DNA from: Chara braunii
Lineage: Eukaryota > Streptophyta > Charophyceae > Charales > Characeae
Length of the DNA: 46,326 nt
NCBI GenBank assembly: GCA_003427395.1
Contig: BFEA01000155.1
Location: 2,628,481 to 2,674,806 of the forward strand
Direction: 5' to 3'
In this document: in pieces, positions 10,273 to 21,094 of the stretch
Position numbering within the stretch: position 1 is the first letter of the stretch
Layout of the letters: every line of letters begins with the position of its first letter
Program-made: the position numbers and the translations under genes
Notes under the pieces: model-generated
What the model was told of the DNA's origin: nothing
What the model saw: the letters and a program-made list of their open reading frames with translations, nothing else
The model's database searches: none

Positions 10273-11671
10273 TGCTGGTCCGGCCCCGGGGGCTGAATTG
10301 GTGTGTGTTTTCGGTTTGCCGCGTCCTCGCCCTCTGGCGGGGCGGCCACCATCCCAGGCGGCTGCCAATCTGTCTCCTTCTTCAGAAGAGGCAGCCTCAT
10401 TTGAAGGGTCGGTCACTGTAGTTGCTACGACCACGGCCACTTTCGGTCGATGCTGTCCTCTGCCCTGGCCTGCAACAGACGAATGGCCCAAATTCTTGGC
10501 TTCGATGATCGTCAGGATGATCAGCGAGGCTTTATAAAAAAGCTGCTCACTTGTGGTGAGCGTCTCCACAACTTGCGTCAAGGCGTTCCGCAATGCCGGA
10601 CAACTCCTCCTGGTGAAGAAGTGTTTGATAGCGACAAATATCGATGGCAAGTTGGGCGTGGATGGCAAGCGTTGGTACTCGGTGATCCAGTCCGTGCGTG
10701 GCAGGTCGTTCTGATAAAACCGTTGAAGTTTCTCGGCTGCCTCAAGCTCGGGTAGCTCGACTTGGAACCACTTATGCCATGCTGCCTTGAGATCAGCCCA
10801 GCTGATCTTTGTATGCAGCTCAGAGACTGTGACGTTGTGCGTGGAGAACATGTTGTCCAGCCATGCCTTGCACGCGCCCCCTGAGCGGGAGTATAAGTAT
10901 GCGTGCCGGTTCGGCTTGATGACGTGGTGAATGTCCAACTTCAGTTCGAACTGGCGCCACTACGGGACCGGGTCCGTCTTCGTTGCATCGCAGAAGATCG
11001 GGAGGCCGTCAAACTTCAGAATGCTCTCGCGATTAGTCACGGTTGGGCTGGCTGCGACGGCACAAATCTGCTGGTCAATCCGCTGATTTGTCGCTAGAGT
11101 GTCGTCCTTGAGAGTCTCGACGTCGATTTCCAAGACGTTGACGTGGTCCGTCAAGTTGGAGGGTCCTGCGGGCGTGGCTGATGCAAGTTGCCGTTCCAGC
11201 CGACGAACCCAGTCAAGCAGTTCATCAATAACTCGAATCTGCTTCCGGACCAGGGTGTCCACGCAGAGGATGTCCTCTTGCTATGTTGCACAGGTGGCGA
11301 CCAAGTCGGTCCCATGTTCGATTGTGGTTGCAAGGCCACGCACCGCANAGGGNGCACCTTCCTCTTCAGCAGCCACTNCCNATTCGCCGGCNATCACCTC
11401 GATATNACCCTCGCATTCGNNGAGTTTGTCTCGACATAGTCAACGTCGTTCGCCTATGGCCTTCCTTGCTGCCTCAGCATCCGCCTGTCGCTGCTGTTCG
11501 GCAAGGCGACGCTGTTCCTGCTTCCTGATCTTCCTTCTTACGTGCGGATGTTGCCTCAGCTGCCCGTTGCTTGAACTCTGCTACCATTTCCAGCATGCGG
11601 GCCTCATAGGCCTCGATTGTCTCGCCTGGCCGCTGATCAATACCGCTTGTCGTTGAGCGGGTGAGCACCAT
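10123..11671 (-). pseudogene. gag: gag, copy A, frameshifted
   Basis: The probable start is the ATG at 11671 (MVLTRSTTSG), followed by a charged helical region (EAYEARMLEMVAEFKQRAAE). The capsid-like part lies in 10123-10938 and contains SGGACKAWLDNMF and the W-F pattern AAWHKWFQVELPELEAAEKL of the gypsy gag family. A nucleocapsid-like knuckle follows, YCLWCNSAVHDTTTW, in which Trp replaces the last zinc-binding Cys. Frames change at least twice between the N-terminal part and the capsid part. N characters occur at 11348-11420. The gag frame ends at TGA 10123-10125, directly after a G GGA AAG heptamer. Confidence 0.75.
10126..10132 (-). promoter_or_regulatory. Candidate -1 frameshift heptamer, copy A
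   Basis: GGGAAAG is read as G GGA AAG in the gag frame and is followed at once by the gag stop TGA. A -1 slip gives GGG AAA GTG, which enters the open protease frame. Copy B has the same arrangement at 18781-18787. Confidence 0.45.
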
Positions 11672-12463
11672 GCACTAACGTGACCTGTTGCTGTGTGACT
11701 GGTTGCTGATGTGGCACTGCTGTCGTGGCAACTTACCAATGCCGCCGTAGGGGGTACCTGGAGGTAGATAGAGAAGACCAAAGGGGGCAACAACATAGGT
11801 GGGGAGGGGTGGGTGGGATGAATCGCCCAAATAAGGAGCCACTAATCAAAAAAGAAATTTTGAACTTTGCAAAAAATTCAAAGAAAAAAAAAAAAAAAAC
11901 TCTTTTGCAAGTTCAGTAGGCCCCCCTATTCCCCTAAAGTGCGAAATTAAAAAAATTTCGAACTTTCAGACCGCAAATGATTTTCTGATAAAAAAATTCC
12001 AAAAATGAAGTACAAAAAAAAATTCGGAATCACAAAGATGAGAGTACGCGCAGTTGGAAAATGATAACTGCAAGAGGGATTCCCGTACTGTTTACAAAAA
12101 AAAAAAACGGATTTCGAAATAAAAATATTCCGGATTTCCAAATAACAGGAAATTGCAAAAGGAAATCGAAATTTTCGAAAAAGAAGATATTTCGGATTTT
12201 CAACAACGAACTTTTGAATTTTCAGAAGAAAAACCAAAATCGGAAGTTTCAGATGTTGCGCTATTGCAATTTTCCACAACAGAAATAGCGAGAAAACAAA
12301 ATCCAAGAAAAGAAAAAAAAAATAAAAAAATCGACTTTTGGCAGTGAGGTCAAAATCGTCATTTTGGGGGCTAACTAGTGTTCTTTAATCAATCAATCAA
12401 AACTAATCAGCTACCTAGTCCCCGCACAAGTGTCAGATCAGGATGTTCTGATTCACGTGCGGT
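11672..12463. other. Leader region of gypsy copy A
   Basis: This is the untranslated stretch between the primer site and gag on the minus strand. It is strongly AT-rich with many short A runs, and no frame has a recognisable domain. The matching stretch in copy B (20302-21080) is similar, with small indels. Confidence 0.6.
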
Positions 12464-12475
12464 GTTCCGATACCA
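12464..12475 (-). other. tRNA primer-binding site, copy A
   Basis: TGGTATCGGAAC starts two bases after the end of the LTR in transcription order. It matches the initiator-Met tRNA primer site TGGTATCAGAGC at 10 of 12 bases. Confidence 0.65.
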
Positions 12476-13371
12476 ACTGTTGCGTGCCCAGTTGGGCGAT
12501 GTACATAATAACCGAGGATCCGCAATGTGATAAAAAGGACTGAATGGACAATAAAGTGCAAGTAGAATCTCAACAAGCAATGTGCATTCCGATACATACA
12601 AAATGGTGCTTTTATAGCGCTGGGAAGACTTTAGATACAACTCCTGACCTGACCGGGACTGACCTCATTCACGTAGCACAAGATAGCGAAGCAGAATGCT
12701 AGAATGCAAATGACTAGCCAAATCAATGTTTAAACGCAGACCAAACATGCATCATGTCCATCACAAGGTCTGAAGGAGCCTGGCGCTATACGCAGGAAAG
12801 AGGCGCCAGGTCCAGACACACACAGACGAAGAGAAGGGGATCAGACGAAGAAGAGGAAAGGGGAGATGGGAAAGTCGTCAACACCAAGTCTCGTTTCAAG
12901 TCCCAAATAATCCCTCTTCGATATGTCTGAAGTCCAATGTCGAGTCTGGATCCAAATGTCACCAGGCTCTCTCTCTCTCTCTCTCTCGTAGTCTGCTGAT
13001 GCAGTGAAGTAAGATAGTGGGAGGGTGAGAAGGAGATGGTGGACTGAGAAGAGGAAGAAGAACTATCTCTCTCATGTGTCAGGTACTAACCTGTGAAGAT
13101 GGCGTTGTGCTGCAGGTACCTCGAAGACGAAGCTGGAGCAACAGCGCTGCAGGTAATTATCCCTGGCCTCCGCCCAATCTTCTCTCTCTAGTACTACTCT
13201 AGCTATGGCGCCCAGCGCTGAAGACTACTGCTAACGCTACAAAGCGCCCAGCGCTGAAGACTACTGCTAGCGCTAATACTACTCCTGCAGCGCTCCTCCA
13301 GAGTGCTGCTGCCGAATCCTGAAGACTACCTCCTGCCTCCTGACTACCTGCAGCCTGCAGGGCGGGCCAGT

Positions 13372-13379
13372 CTTATATA
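13372..13379 (-). promoter_or_regulatory. TATA box, middle LTR, first piece
   Basis: TATATAAG at the position equivalent to 4674-4681 of the left LTR. Confidence 0.55.
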
Positions 13380-14246
13380 GTGCTGGCCCGTCCAGGAGGC
13401 TGCTCTTGCCAATGCCAAAACGTGCCAGACCCTGGGGTTGATGCTCAAACAAAGGTTGCATTGAAAATAGGCCACAAATGGCCTGAGCTAAAACTCTGGT
13501 CTGGTGCCTGAGTTTCAGGGCAGGTCGAACTGATGAGGGCCTGAAAATGGCCCTCAGTTTCAAGCTGAAAATACTCAGGGCCAGAAAGGCCCTGATTTAG
13601 CCTGAAATGACACAGGGCCTGTAGGCCCTCATTTTCAGGCTTTCAGGCTGAAACGACACGGGGCCTCTAGGCCCTTGTTTTCAGGTTTTCAGGCTGAAAC
13701 TGACACGGGGCCTGTAGGCCCTTGTTCTCAGGCTTTCAGGCTGAAACTGACACGGGGCCTGTAGGCCCTTGTTTTCAGGCTTTCAGGCTGAAACTGANAT
13801 GTCTGAAGTCCAATGTCGAGTCTGGATCCAAATGTCACCAAGCTCTCTCTCTCTCTCTCGTAGTCTGCTGATGCAGTGAAGTCAGATAGTGGGAGGGTGA
13901 GAAGGAGATGGTGGACTGAGAAGAGGAAGACGAAGAACTCTCTCTCTCATACTTCAGGTACTAACCTGTGAAGATGGCGTTGCGCTGCAGGTACCTCGAA
14001 GACGAAGCTGGAGCAACAGCGCTGCAGGTAATTATCCCTGGCCTCCGCCCAATCTCTCTCTCTCTAGTACTACTCAAGCTTGGCGCCCAGCACTGAAGAC
14101 TACTGTTAACACTACAAAGCGCCCAGCACTGAAGACTACTGCTAGCGCTAATACTACTGCTGCTGCGCTCCTCCAGAGTGCTGCTGCTGAATCCTGAAGA
14201 CTAGCTCCTGCCTCCTGACTACCTGCAGCCTGCAGGGCGCGCCAAT

Positions 14247-14254
14247 CTTATATA
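14247..14254 (-). promoter_or_regulatory. TATA box, middle LTR, second piece
   Basis: TATATAAG again. Its presence twice in one nominal LTR supports the view that this LTR is a composite of two copies. Confidence 0.55.
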
Positions 14255-14855
14255 GTGCTGGCCCGTCCAGGAGGCTGCTCTTGCCAATGCCAAAACGTGC
14301 CAGACCCTGCGGTTGATGCTCAAACAAAGGTTGTATTGAAAATAGGCCAAAAATGGCCTGAGCTAAAACCCTGGTCTGGTGCCTGAGTGGTCGAACTGAT
14401 GAGGGCCTGAAAATGGCCCTCAGTTTCAGGCTGAAAATACTCAGGGCGGGAAAGGCCCTGATTTAGCCTGACACGACACAGGGCCTGTAGGCCCTCATTT
14501 TAAGGCTTTCAGGCTGAAACGACACGGGGCCTGTAGGCACTTGTTTTCAGGCTTTCAAGCTGAAACTGACACGGGGCCTGTAGGCCCTTGTTTTCACGCT
14601 TTCAGGCTGGAACTGACACGGGGCCTGTAGGCCCTTGTTTTCAAGCTTTCAGGCTGAAACTAACACGGGGCCTGTAGGCCCTTGTTTTCAGGCTTTCAGG
14701 CTGAAACTGACACGGGGACTGTAGGCCCTTGTTTTCAGGCTTTTGGCCTGAAAACAACACGGGGTCTGTAGGCCTTCGTTTTGAGGCTTTCAGGCTGAAA
14801 ATGACACGGACCTGAAAATGGCCCGTGTAGCCTGTTGCAGGCGCAGCATGTAACA

Positions 14856-14865
14856 CCCCCCGCCT
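14856..14865 (-). other. Polypurine tract, copy B
   Basis: AGGCGGGGGG abuts the LTR end exactly as in copy A. Confidence 0.75.
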
Positions 14866-14867
14866 CC

Positions 14868-17800
14868 TTATGAAGTCAAGCCGGGCCGAGGGCGAAGCTG
14901 ACGATCTGACGGTGGAACGTGGATGCAGGTGCGACGTGGAGCCGAAGATACCGTTTTGCCTTGCATCTTGCGTTCGTAGCGTACGAGAATATCCGGAGTT
15001 GTTGCTTGCAGTTCCGCACGGGTTAACCAACGGTCAGCTCGGTGACTACAGTACGCAAAGTGTACCAAGTACTCGGTTGGCCTGTTGCCGTAGCGTCGTT
15101 GGGAGATGATGTTGCCGACCTCTTGAAAGTCGTCCACAGAGGGTGGGTCTTGCGATCCTCGTCCGGGAAAATCGTCATGTTCCGCTGGTGTGTAGAGAGC
15201 CAAATTGGAGCAATGAAAGAACGAGTAGACGGGCAAGTGGGCGGGCACCTGAATGGTGAATGAAGGTCCTTCGGGTGCATCCCCGGCGGGTGCCACCATC
15301 GGCCAAGGCCCCATCCATTTTGGGAGGAGCTTGCGAGAGATATCTTGTTCAAGGCTGAATTCCGCGGCGGAAACCCAAACGAGATCGCCAACGCAGAATG
15401 GGCAAGGAAGACGCTGGCGATTGGCCTGTTGGCTCATGGTCGTGTGCCTTGACAAGTAGATCTTGCATCCGTCGCAAGAAAAGAAGATGGTCGTTGCTCT
15501 CGGCCACTCGTGGAATGATTGTGTCCAATGGAGAAGTGACCGGCGAGCCATGCTCCAACTTGAAGGGCGACATCCCGATAATCGGGTGGATGGACGAGTT
15601 GTATGCCAACTGGACATCCGACAGCCGCTCAACCCAATCCTTTTGGTCAGGGCGGATGAGAGTGCGAAGGAGAACCTGTGCGGTCAAATGCGCCCTCTCC
15701 GTTTGGCCATCGGTTTGGGGGTGACGAGCCGAACTTGGCTTCAGAGATGAGCCCCATCGTTTGATGAGCGCCAACAAAAAATCGGACATGAACCGAGTGT
15801 CTTAGTCTCAGACGAGTTCCTTGGGGTAACCCTTGGTTCGAATCCAACTGGCGTACAGAACCTCGACCAACGCCGGTGCCTTGGCATGATAGCAGCAAGG
15901 CAAAAACATGGCAAACTTGGTGAGTCAGTCGACCACCATAAGAATCCCATCCACTCCGGTCTTGTCCTTGGGGAACGGGCCGGTAATGTCCATGGCAATC
16001 GCTTCCCTTCGCCGCAAGGGGACCGGTACCGGTCGCAACTCGCCGTACTGACGATGATTGCGGGATTTGCAACGTCTGCAAACCTCGCATGACTCGCAAT
16101 AGCGTGTGATGTCGTCGAGAAGACCGGGCCACCAAAAGCGCTCGCGGAGTCGGCCAATCGTACGATTGACTCCAAAGTGTCCGGTGGCGGGAGCGTTGTG
16201 GAACTCGCCAAGAAGCCGTGTGCGCAAGTGTAAATCTCGTGGCACACAAAGAAGATCCTTCCCTCGCGAGTGGACGGGCAAGTACCCCTCTTGGATCCAA
16301 TAGTGCGATGGCGCCGGATTAGGAGAGGAGCAATTTGTGTACTTGTCACAAAACTCGTGGTCGACTTGCTAGCCGCGGATGAAGTTGTCCCTCAAGTCGT
16401 CGTTAATCTCAAAAGTTGAGTAGACTGCGGTACAATGGTCCGAACGCCGTGAAAGAGCATCCGCAAAACGGTTTGACTTGCCCAGAATGTGGTCGGGAAA
16501 AAAGTCAAACTGGTTGATGAAGGCAATCCAACGGGCAGTGGTACTATTGACTGTGTCTTGGGTCTTGTAAAAGACCAATGGATTGTTATCCGTTACCCAT
16601 CGAAACTGCCATCGATCGAGAAGAAAATGCCTCTAGCGCTTGAACGCGTGTACGAAGGCCAATAACTCCTTCTTCCGTGCGTCGTCAATCGAGTGCACGG
16701 CGGGCACTTTCTTGCTGAAGTACTCGATCGGGTGCCAGTCCACACCGTCATGTTGTTCGAGGACGGCACCAATGCCATAGCCGGACGCATCGGTAGTGAC
16801 ACGTGTCGGCAAAAGCGGATCGTAGATGCGCAACACCTCCGCGGATAGCAATGCGGCTTTAAGAGCCAAACACGAAGTCCTCATTGAAGTCGAATGGCCG
16901 GTCCTCGCATTGAAGCTTGGATAAAGGAGCCACGATCTTCGAGTATCCCTTGATGAAGCGTTGATAAGCAACGAACATTTGTGACGGTCTTCCCCTCCGG
17001 CCACGCTTGGATGGCTTGAATCTTGTCCGACAACGGACTGATGCTCTCCGATGTGACAAAATGGCCCAAGTATTCCAGCTCTTGCCGGACAAATTCGCAC
17101 TTGTAGCGGCTGGCTTTGCACTTGGCGCAGCGGAGCGTCTCCAACACTCGTCGAAGGTGCTCAAGATGATCCTCCAATGTGCGGCTATAGATGAGGATGT
17201 CGTCTAAGTAGACTAGTACGAACCGGTCCAGCATCGCATGGAGCTCGTTGGTCATTGCCGCTTGAAAGGTCGCCAGGGCATTGGTGAGGCCAAACGGCAT
17301 AACGATCCACTCAAAATGCCCGTATCGCGTCTTGAACGCAGATTTGTAGCAATCTTGCGAGCGTATCGAGATTTGATGGTAACCGGACTTAAGTCCAACT
17401 TTGAGAAGAATTTCGCGCCGCCCAACCGCTCGAGAAGGTCATCAATCCGCGGAGGCGGTCCCACATTGTTGACAGTTTGTGCGATAAGCTTGCGGTAGTC
17501 GATGCACAAGCGAAGATCCTTGTTCTTCTTCCGTACGAACAAAACTGGCGCACCGTATGGTGAGCTACTAGGGCGGATCCAGCCCTTGTCCAAAAGATCG
17601 TCGAGTTGAGCGTGGAGAACCGCGAGGTCTTCCTCGCTCATGCGATAGATGCATCCTTTCGGCGGCACGGCACCGGCCTCAAGAATGATCTCGTGGGAGA
17701 TCGGCCGATCCGGCACCACACCGGTAGGAGACTCGAAGATGTCGGTGACCTCGTCGAGCAGCCGCACCACTCGGGGGTTCGAAAACAAGTCCGTAGGTGA

Positions 17801-18787
17801 AGATTCGGTTGTCGCGGCGGCTCGTAGAAAACATAGGCCTATCTCGTCGGTCCGCTCGTAAGCGCAAGTGGCCTGGAAAGACTTGGTCGTTACAACTAGG
17901 CACCGGATCGAGGAGTGTGGAACAAGAACGGTACACAACACCTCGGCCCCGAAGACGTCACGAGCGGTAAGTGTCCGCTGATGGAAGTTAACCGTGTGAT
18001 TTGCACTTGCAAGCCAAGGCATCCCCAAAATAATGTCGAAGTCCGTGTCTAAGACGTCAAACGTCACCGGTTCGCATGCATGAGGTGCGAAATAAACCGG
18101 CACGGCTTCAATGTAGCGATTGAGGAGGTGTTGCGTCCGACCGTCCGCCAACTTGATCGCCGTCGGGTTTGGCTTCGTTCGAACTTTTGGATGAAGGACT
18201 GGCTGATGAAATTGCGAGTCGCGCCGCTATCCAGCAAACCGTTGCAAGACGCTTTGGATGCGGACATAAAGGAGTGGTGTGTTGTTATCATTGTACCGCT
18301 GCATGCGAAACTCGCGGGCCACCTTGGTAACATACGCAAGGATGTCCCCCACCTCAACTTCGTCATCCGTCGACGAAGATGGTGGTGCATAGACGGCTAA
18401 GTATGTGTGGAGATGGGCGCATAGTGTCGCGCATTGCGGTCCCGGCAAGCAGCCTGCGGAAGGGAGAGGAAGCCATGCAAAATCCTCAGAGGTCAACAGG
18501 TCCAAGACCTCTATGTTGAACTCGTGCGTCAAATCCCTTGAAGAACCACTTGAAGACGATCCATTGTTGTTGTTCCCGGACGGAGAAGAAGCCGCACACA
18601 CATCTTGTCCTTGAGCTTGAGAACCCAGCGAAGGAACGAGTCGGGCAGCATAGTCCTCATACGAATACAAGAGAGGACTGTCGACTTCCGCATGTGCCTC
18701 AAAATGAAGAGAGGTCGCTCGCGAAGCAACCGATTAAGAAGGCGTCAAGAGTGCAGCCGCAACACTCTCGACGGTGCTCACTTTCCC
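14868..18787 (-). pseudogene. pol: pol polyprotein, copy B (PR-RT-RNaseH-IN-chromodomain), broken
   Basis: The domain order is as in copy A. The protease [12 protein letters not shown] lies near 18231, with a nearby deletion that splits its frame. RT is in 17252-18151 and 16881-17300 (YLDD), with the same one-base loss after FSKLDL as copy A. RNase H lies in 16633-17121. The DALSR part is in 16369-16578, after a stop in place of a codon near 16630. Integrase has the zinc-binding HHCC region and MDITGPFPKD in 15925-16281. It is then interrupted by TGA at 15925-15927, TGA at 15808-15810 and TAA at 15802-15804, next to the second catalytic Asp (DTRF). The Glu lies in QTDGQTE. A 23-base deletion near 15436, absent from copy A, shifts the integrase C-terminus. 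The chromodomain-like end (YLVHF...DRWLTRAEL) is at about 14940-15170. The element cannot be autonomous. Confidence 0.85.
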
Positions 18788-20301
18788 GAAGGGAATTTGC
18801 CTTTGATTAGTGTGAGCCAAGTTGTGGTATCGTGCACCGTGCTATTGCACCACAAGCAATATCGGTACTTAGTACGGATGCGGTACACGCCTTCCGAGAT
18901 ACCGTAATGTGTCCAAGGCTCTTGAGCTGCTGGTCCGGCCTCGGGGGCTGAATTGGTGTGTGTTTTCGGTTTGCCGCGTCCTCGCCCTCTGGCGGGGCGG
19001 CCACCATCCCAGGCGGCTGCCAATCTGTCTCCTTCTTCAGAAGAGGCAGCCTCATTTGAAGGGTCGGTCGCTGTAGTTGCTGCAACCACGGCCACTTTCG
19101 GCTGATGCTGTCCTCTGCCCTGGCCTGCAACAGACGAATGGCCCAAATTCTGGTCGAGGCTTTATAAAAAAGTTGCTCACTTGTGGTGAGCGTCTCCGCA
19201 ACTTGCGTCAAGGCGTTCCGCAATGCCGAACAACTCCTCCTGGTGAAGAAGTGTTTGATAGCGACAAATGTCGATGGCAAGTTGGGCGTGGATGGCAAGC
19301 GTTGGTACTCGGTGATCCAGTCCGTGCTTGGCAGGTCGTTCTGATAAAACCGTTGAAGTTTCTCGGCTGCCTCAAGCCCGGGTGGCTCGACTTGAAACCA
19401 CTTATGCCATGCTGCCTTGAGATCAGCCCAGCTGATCTTTGTATGCAGCTCGGAGACTGTGACGTTGTGCGTGGAGAACATGTTGTCCAGCCATGCCTAG
19501 CACGCGCCCCCTGAGCGGGAGTATAAGTATGCGTGCCGGTTCGGGTTGATGACGTGGTGAATGCCCAACTTCAATTCAAACTGGCGCCACTACGGGACCG
19601 GGTCCGTCTTCGTTGCATCGCAGAAGATCGGGAGGCCGTCAAACTTCAAAATGCTCTCGCGATTAGTCACGGTTGGGCTGGCTGTGACGGCACAAATCTG
19701 CTGGTCAATCCGCTGATTTGTCGCTAGAGTGTCGTCCTTGAGAGTCTCGACGTCGATTTCCAAGACGTTGACGTGGTCCGTCAAGTTGGAGGGTCCGGCG
19801 GGCGTGGCTGATGCAAGTTGCCGTTCCAGCCGACGAACCCAGTCAAGCAGTTCATCAATAACTCGAATCTGCTTCCGGACCAGGGTGTCCACGCAGAGGA
19901 TGTCCTCTTGCTATGTTGCACAGGTGGCGACCAAGTCGGTCCCATGTTCGATTGTGGTTGCAAGGCCACGCACCGCAGAGGGGGCACCTTCCTCTTCAGC
20001 AGCCACTTCCCATTCGCCGGCAATCACCTCGATATTACCCTCGCATTCGCAGAGTTTGTCTCGACATAGTCGACGTCATTCGCCTGTGGCCTTCCTTGCT
20101 GCCGCAGCATCCGCCTGTCGCTGCTGTTCGGCACGGCGACGCTGTTCCTGCTTCCTGATCTTCCTTCTTACGTGCGGATGTTGCCTCAGCTGCCCGTTGC
20201 TTGAACTCTGCTACCATTTCCAGCATGCGGGCCTCATAGGCCTCGATTGTCTCGCCTGGCCGCTGATCCATACCGCTTGTCGTTGAGCGGGTGAGCACCA
20301 T
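18778..20301 (-). pseudogene. gag: gag, copy B, frameshifted
   Basis: The start ATG is at 20301 (MVLTRSTTSG). A coiled-coil-like segment is in 19590-19892 (RRLERQLASATPAG onward) and the capsid-like segment in 18807-19481. A degenerate zinc knuckle, YCLWCNSTVHDTTTW, lies in 18778-19146, with Trp in place of the final Cys. Several frame changes separate these pieces. A stretch present in copy A near 10498-10535 is deleted here, which shifts the frame between capsid and nucleocapsid. The frame closes at TGA 18778-18780. Confidence 0.75.
18781..18787 (-). promoter_or_regulatory. Candidate -1 frameshift heptamer, copy B
   Basis: G GGA AAG directly before the gag TGA, as in copy A, although the codons just upstream differ between the copies (TTG in A, TCG in B). 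Confidence 0.45.
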
Positions 20302-21080
20302 GCACTGACGTGACCTGTTGCTGTGTGACTGGTTGCTGATGTGGCACTGCTGCCGTGGCAACTTACCAATGCCGCCGTAGGGGGTACCTGGAGGTAGATA
20401 GAGAAGACCAAAGGGGGCAACAACATAGGTGGGGAGGGGTGGGTGGGATGAATCGCCCAAATAAGGAGCCACTAATCAAAAAAGAATTTTTGAACTTTGC
20501 AAAAAAATCAAAGAAAAAAGAAAAATACTCGTTTGCAAGTTCAGTAGGCCCCCCAATTCCCCTGAAGTGCGAAATTAAAAAAATTTCGAACTTTCAGACC
20601 GCAAATGATTTTCTAATAAAAGAATTCCAAAAATAAAGTACAAAAAAAAATTCGGAATTACACAGATGAGAGTATGCGCAGTTGGAGAATGATAACTGCA
20701 AGAGGGATTCCCGTACTATTTAAAAAAAAAAAAACGGATTTCGGAATAAAAATATTCCGGATTTCCAAATAACGGGATTGCAAAAGGAAATCGAAATTTT
20801 CGAAAAAGAAGATATTTCGGATTTTCAACAACGAAATTTTGAATTTTCAGAAGAAAAAACGAAATCGGAAGTTTAAGATGTTGCGCTATTGCGATTTTCC
20901 ACAACAGAAATAGCGAGAAAACAAAATCCAAGAAAAGGAAAAAAAAATCGACTTTTGGCAGTGAGGTCAAAATCTTCATTTTGGGGGCTAACTAGTGTGC
21001 TATAATCAATCAATCAAAACTAATCAGCTACCTAGTCCCCACACACGTGTCAGATCAGGATGTCCTGATTCACGTGCGGT
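20302..21080. other. Leader region of gypsy copy B
   Basis: AT-rich untranslated sequence between primer site and gag, equivalent to 11672-12463. No gene is seen. Confidence 0.6.
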
Positions 21081-21092
21081 GTTCCGATACCA
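21081..21092 (-). other. tRNA primer-binding site, copy B
   Basis: TGGTATCGGAAC, two bases inside the right LTR, identical to copy A. Confidence 0.65.
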
Positions 21093-21094
21093 AC

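Larger units (their letters stand above)
12478..14855 (-). repeat. Middle LTR, chimeric, joined at an N
   Basis: It runs from TGTTGCGTGCC at 12478 to GCATGTAACA at 14855, about 900 bp longer than the other LTRs. A single N at 13798 separates an LTR piece lacking its last ~150 bases from a second piece that starts about 445 bases into the LTR. The two pieces differ at scattered bases in their overlap, so they derive from different LTR copies. Two TATA boxes and two partial 47-bp repeat arrays (about 13613-13797 and 14470-14810) result. Either two LTRs were misjoined or sequence is missing at the N. Confidence 0.8.
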
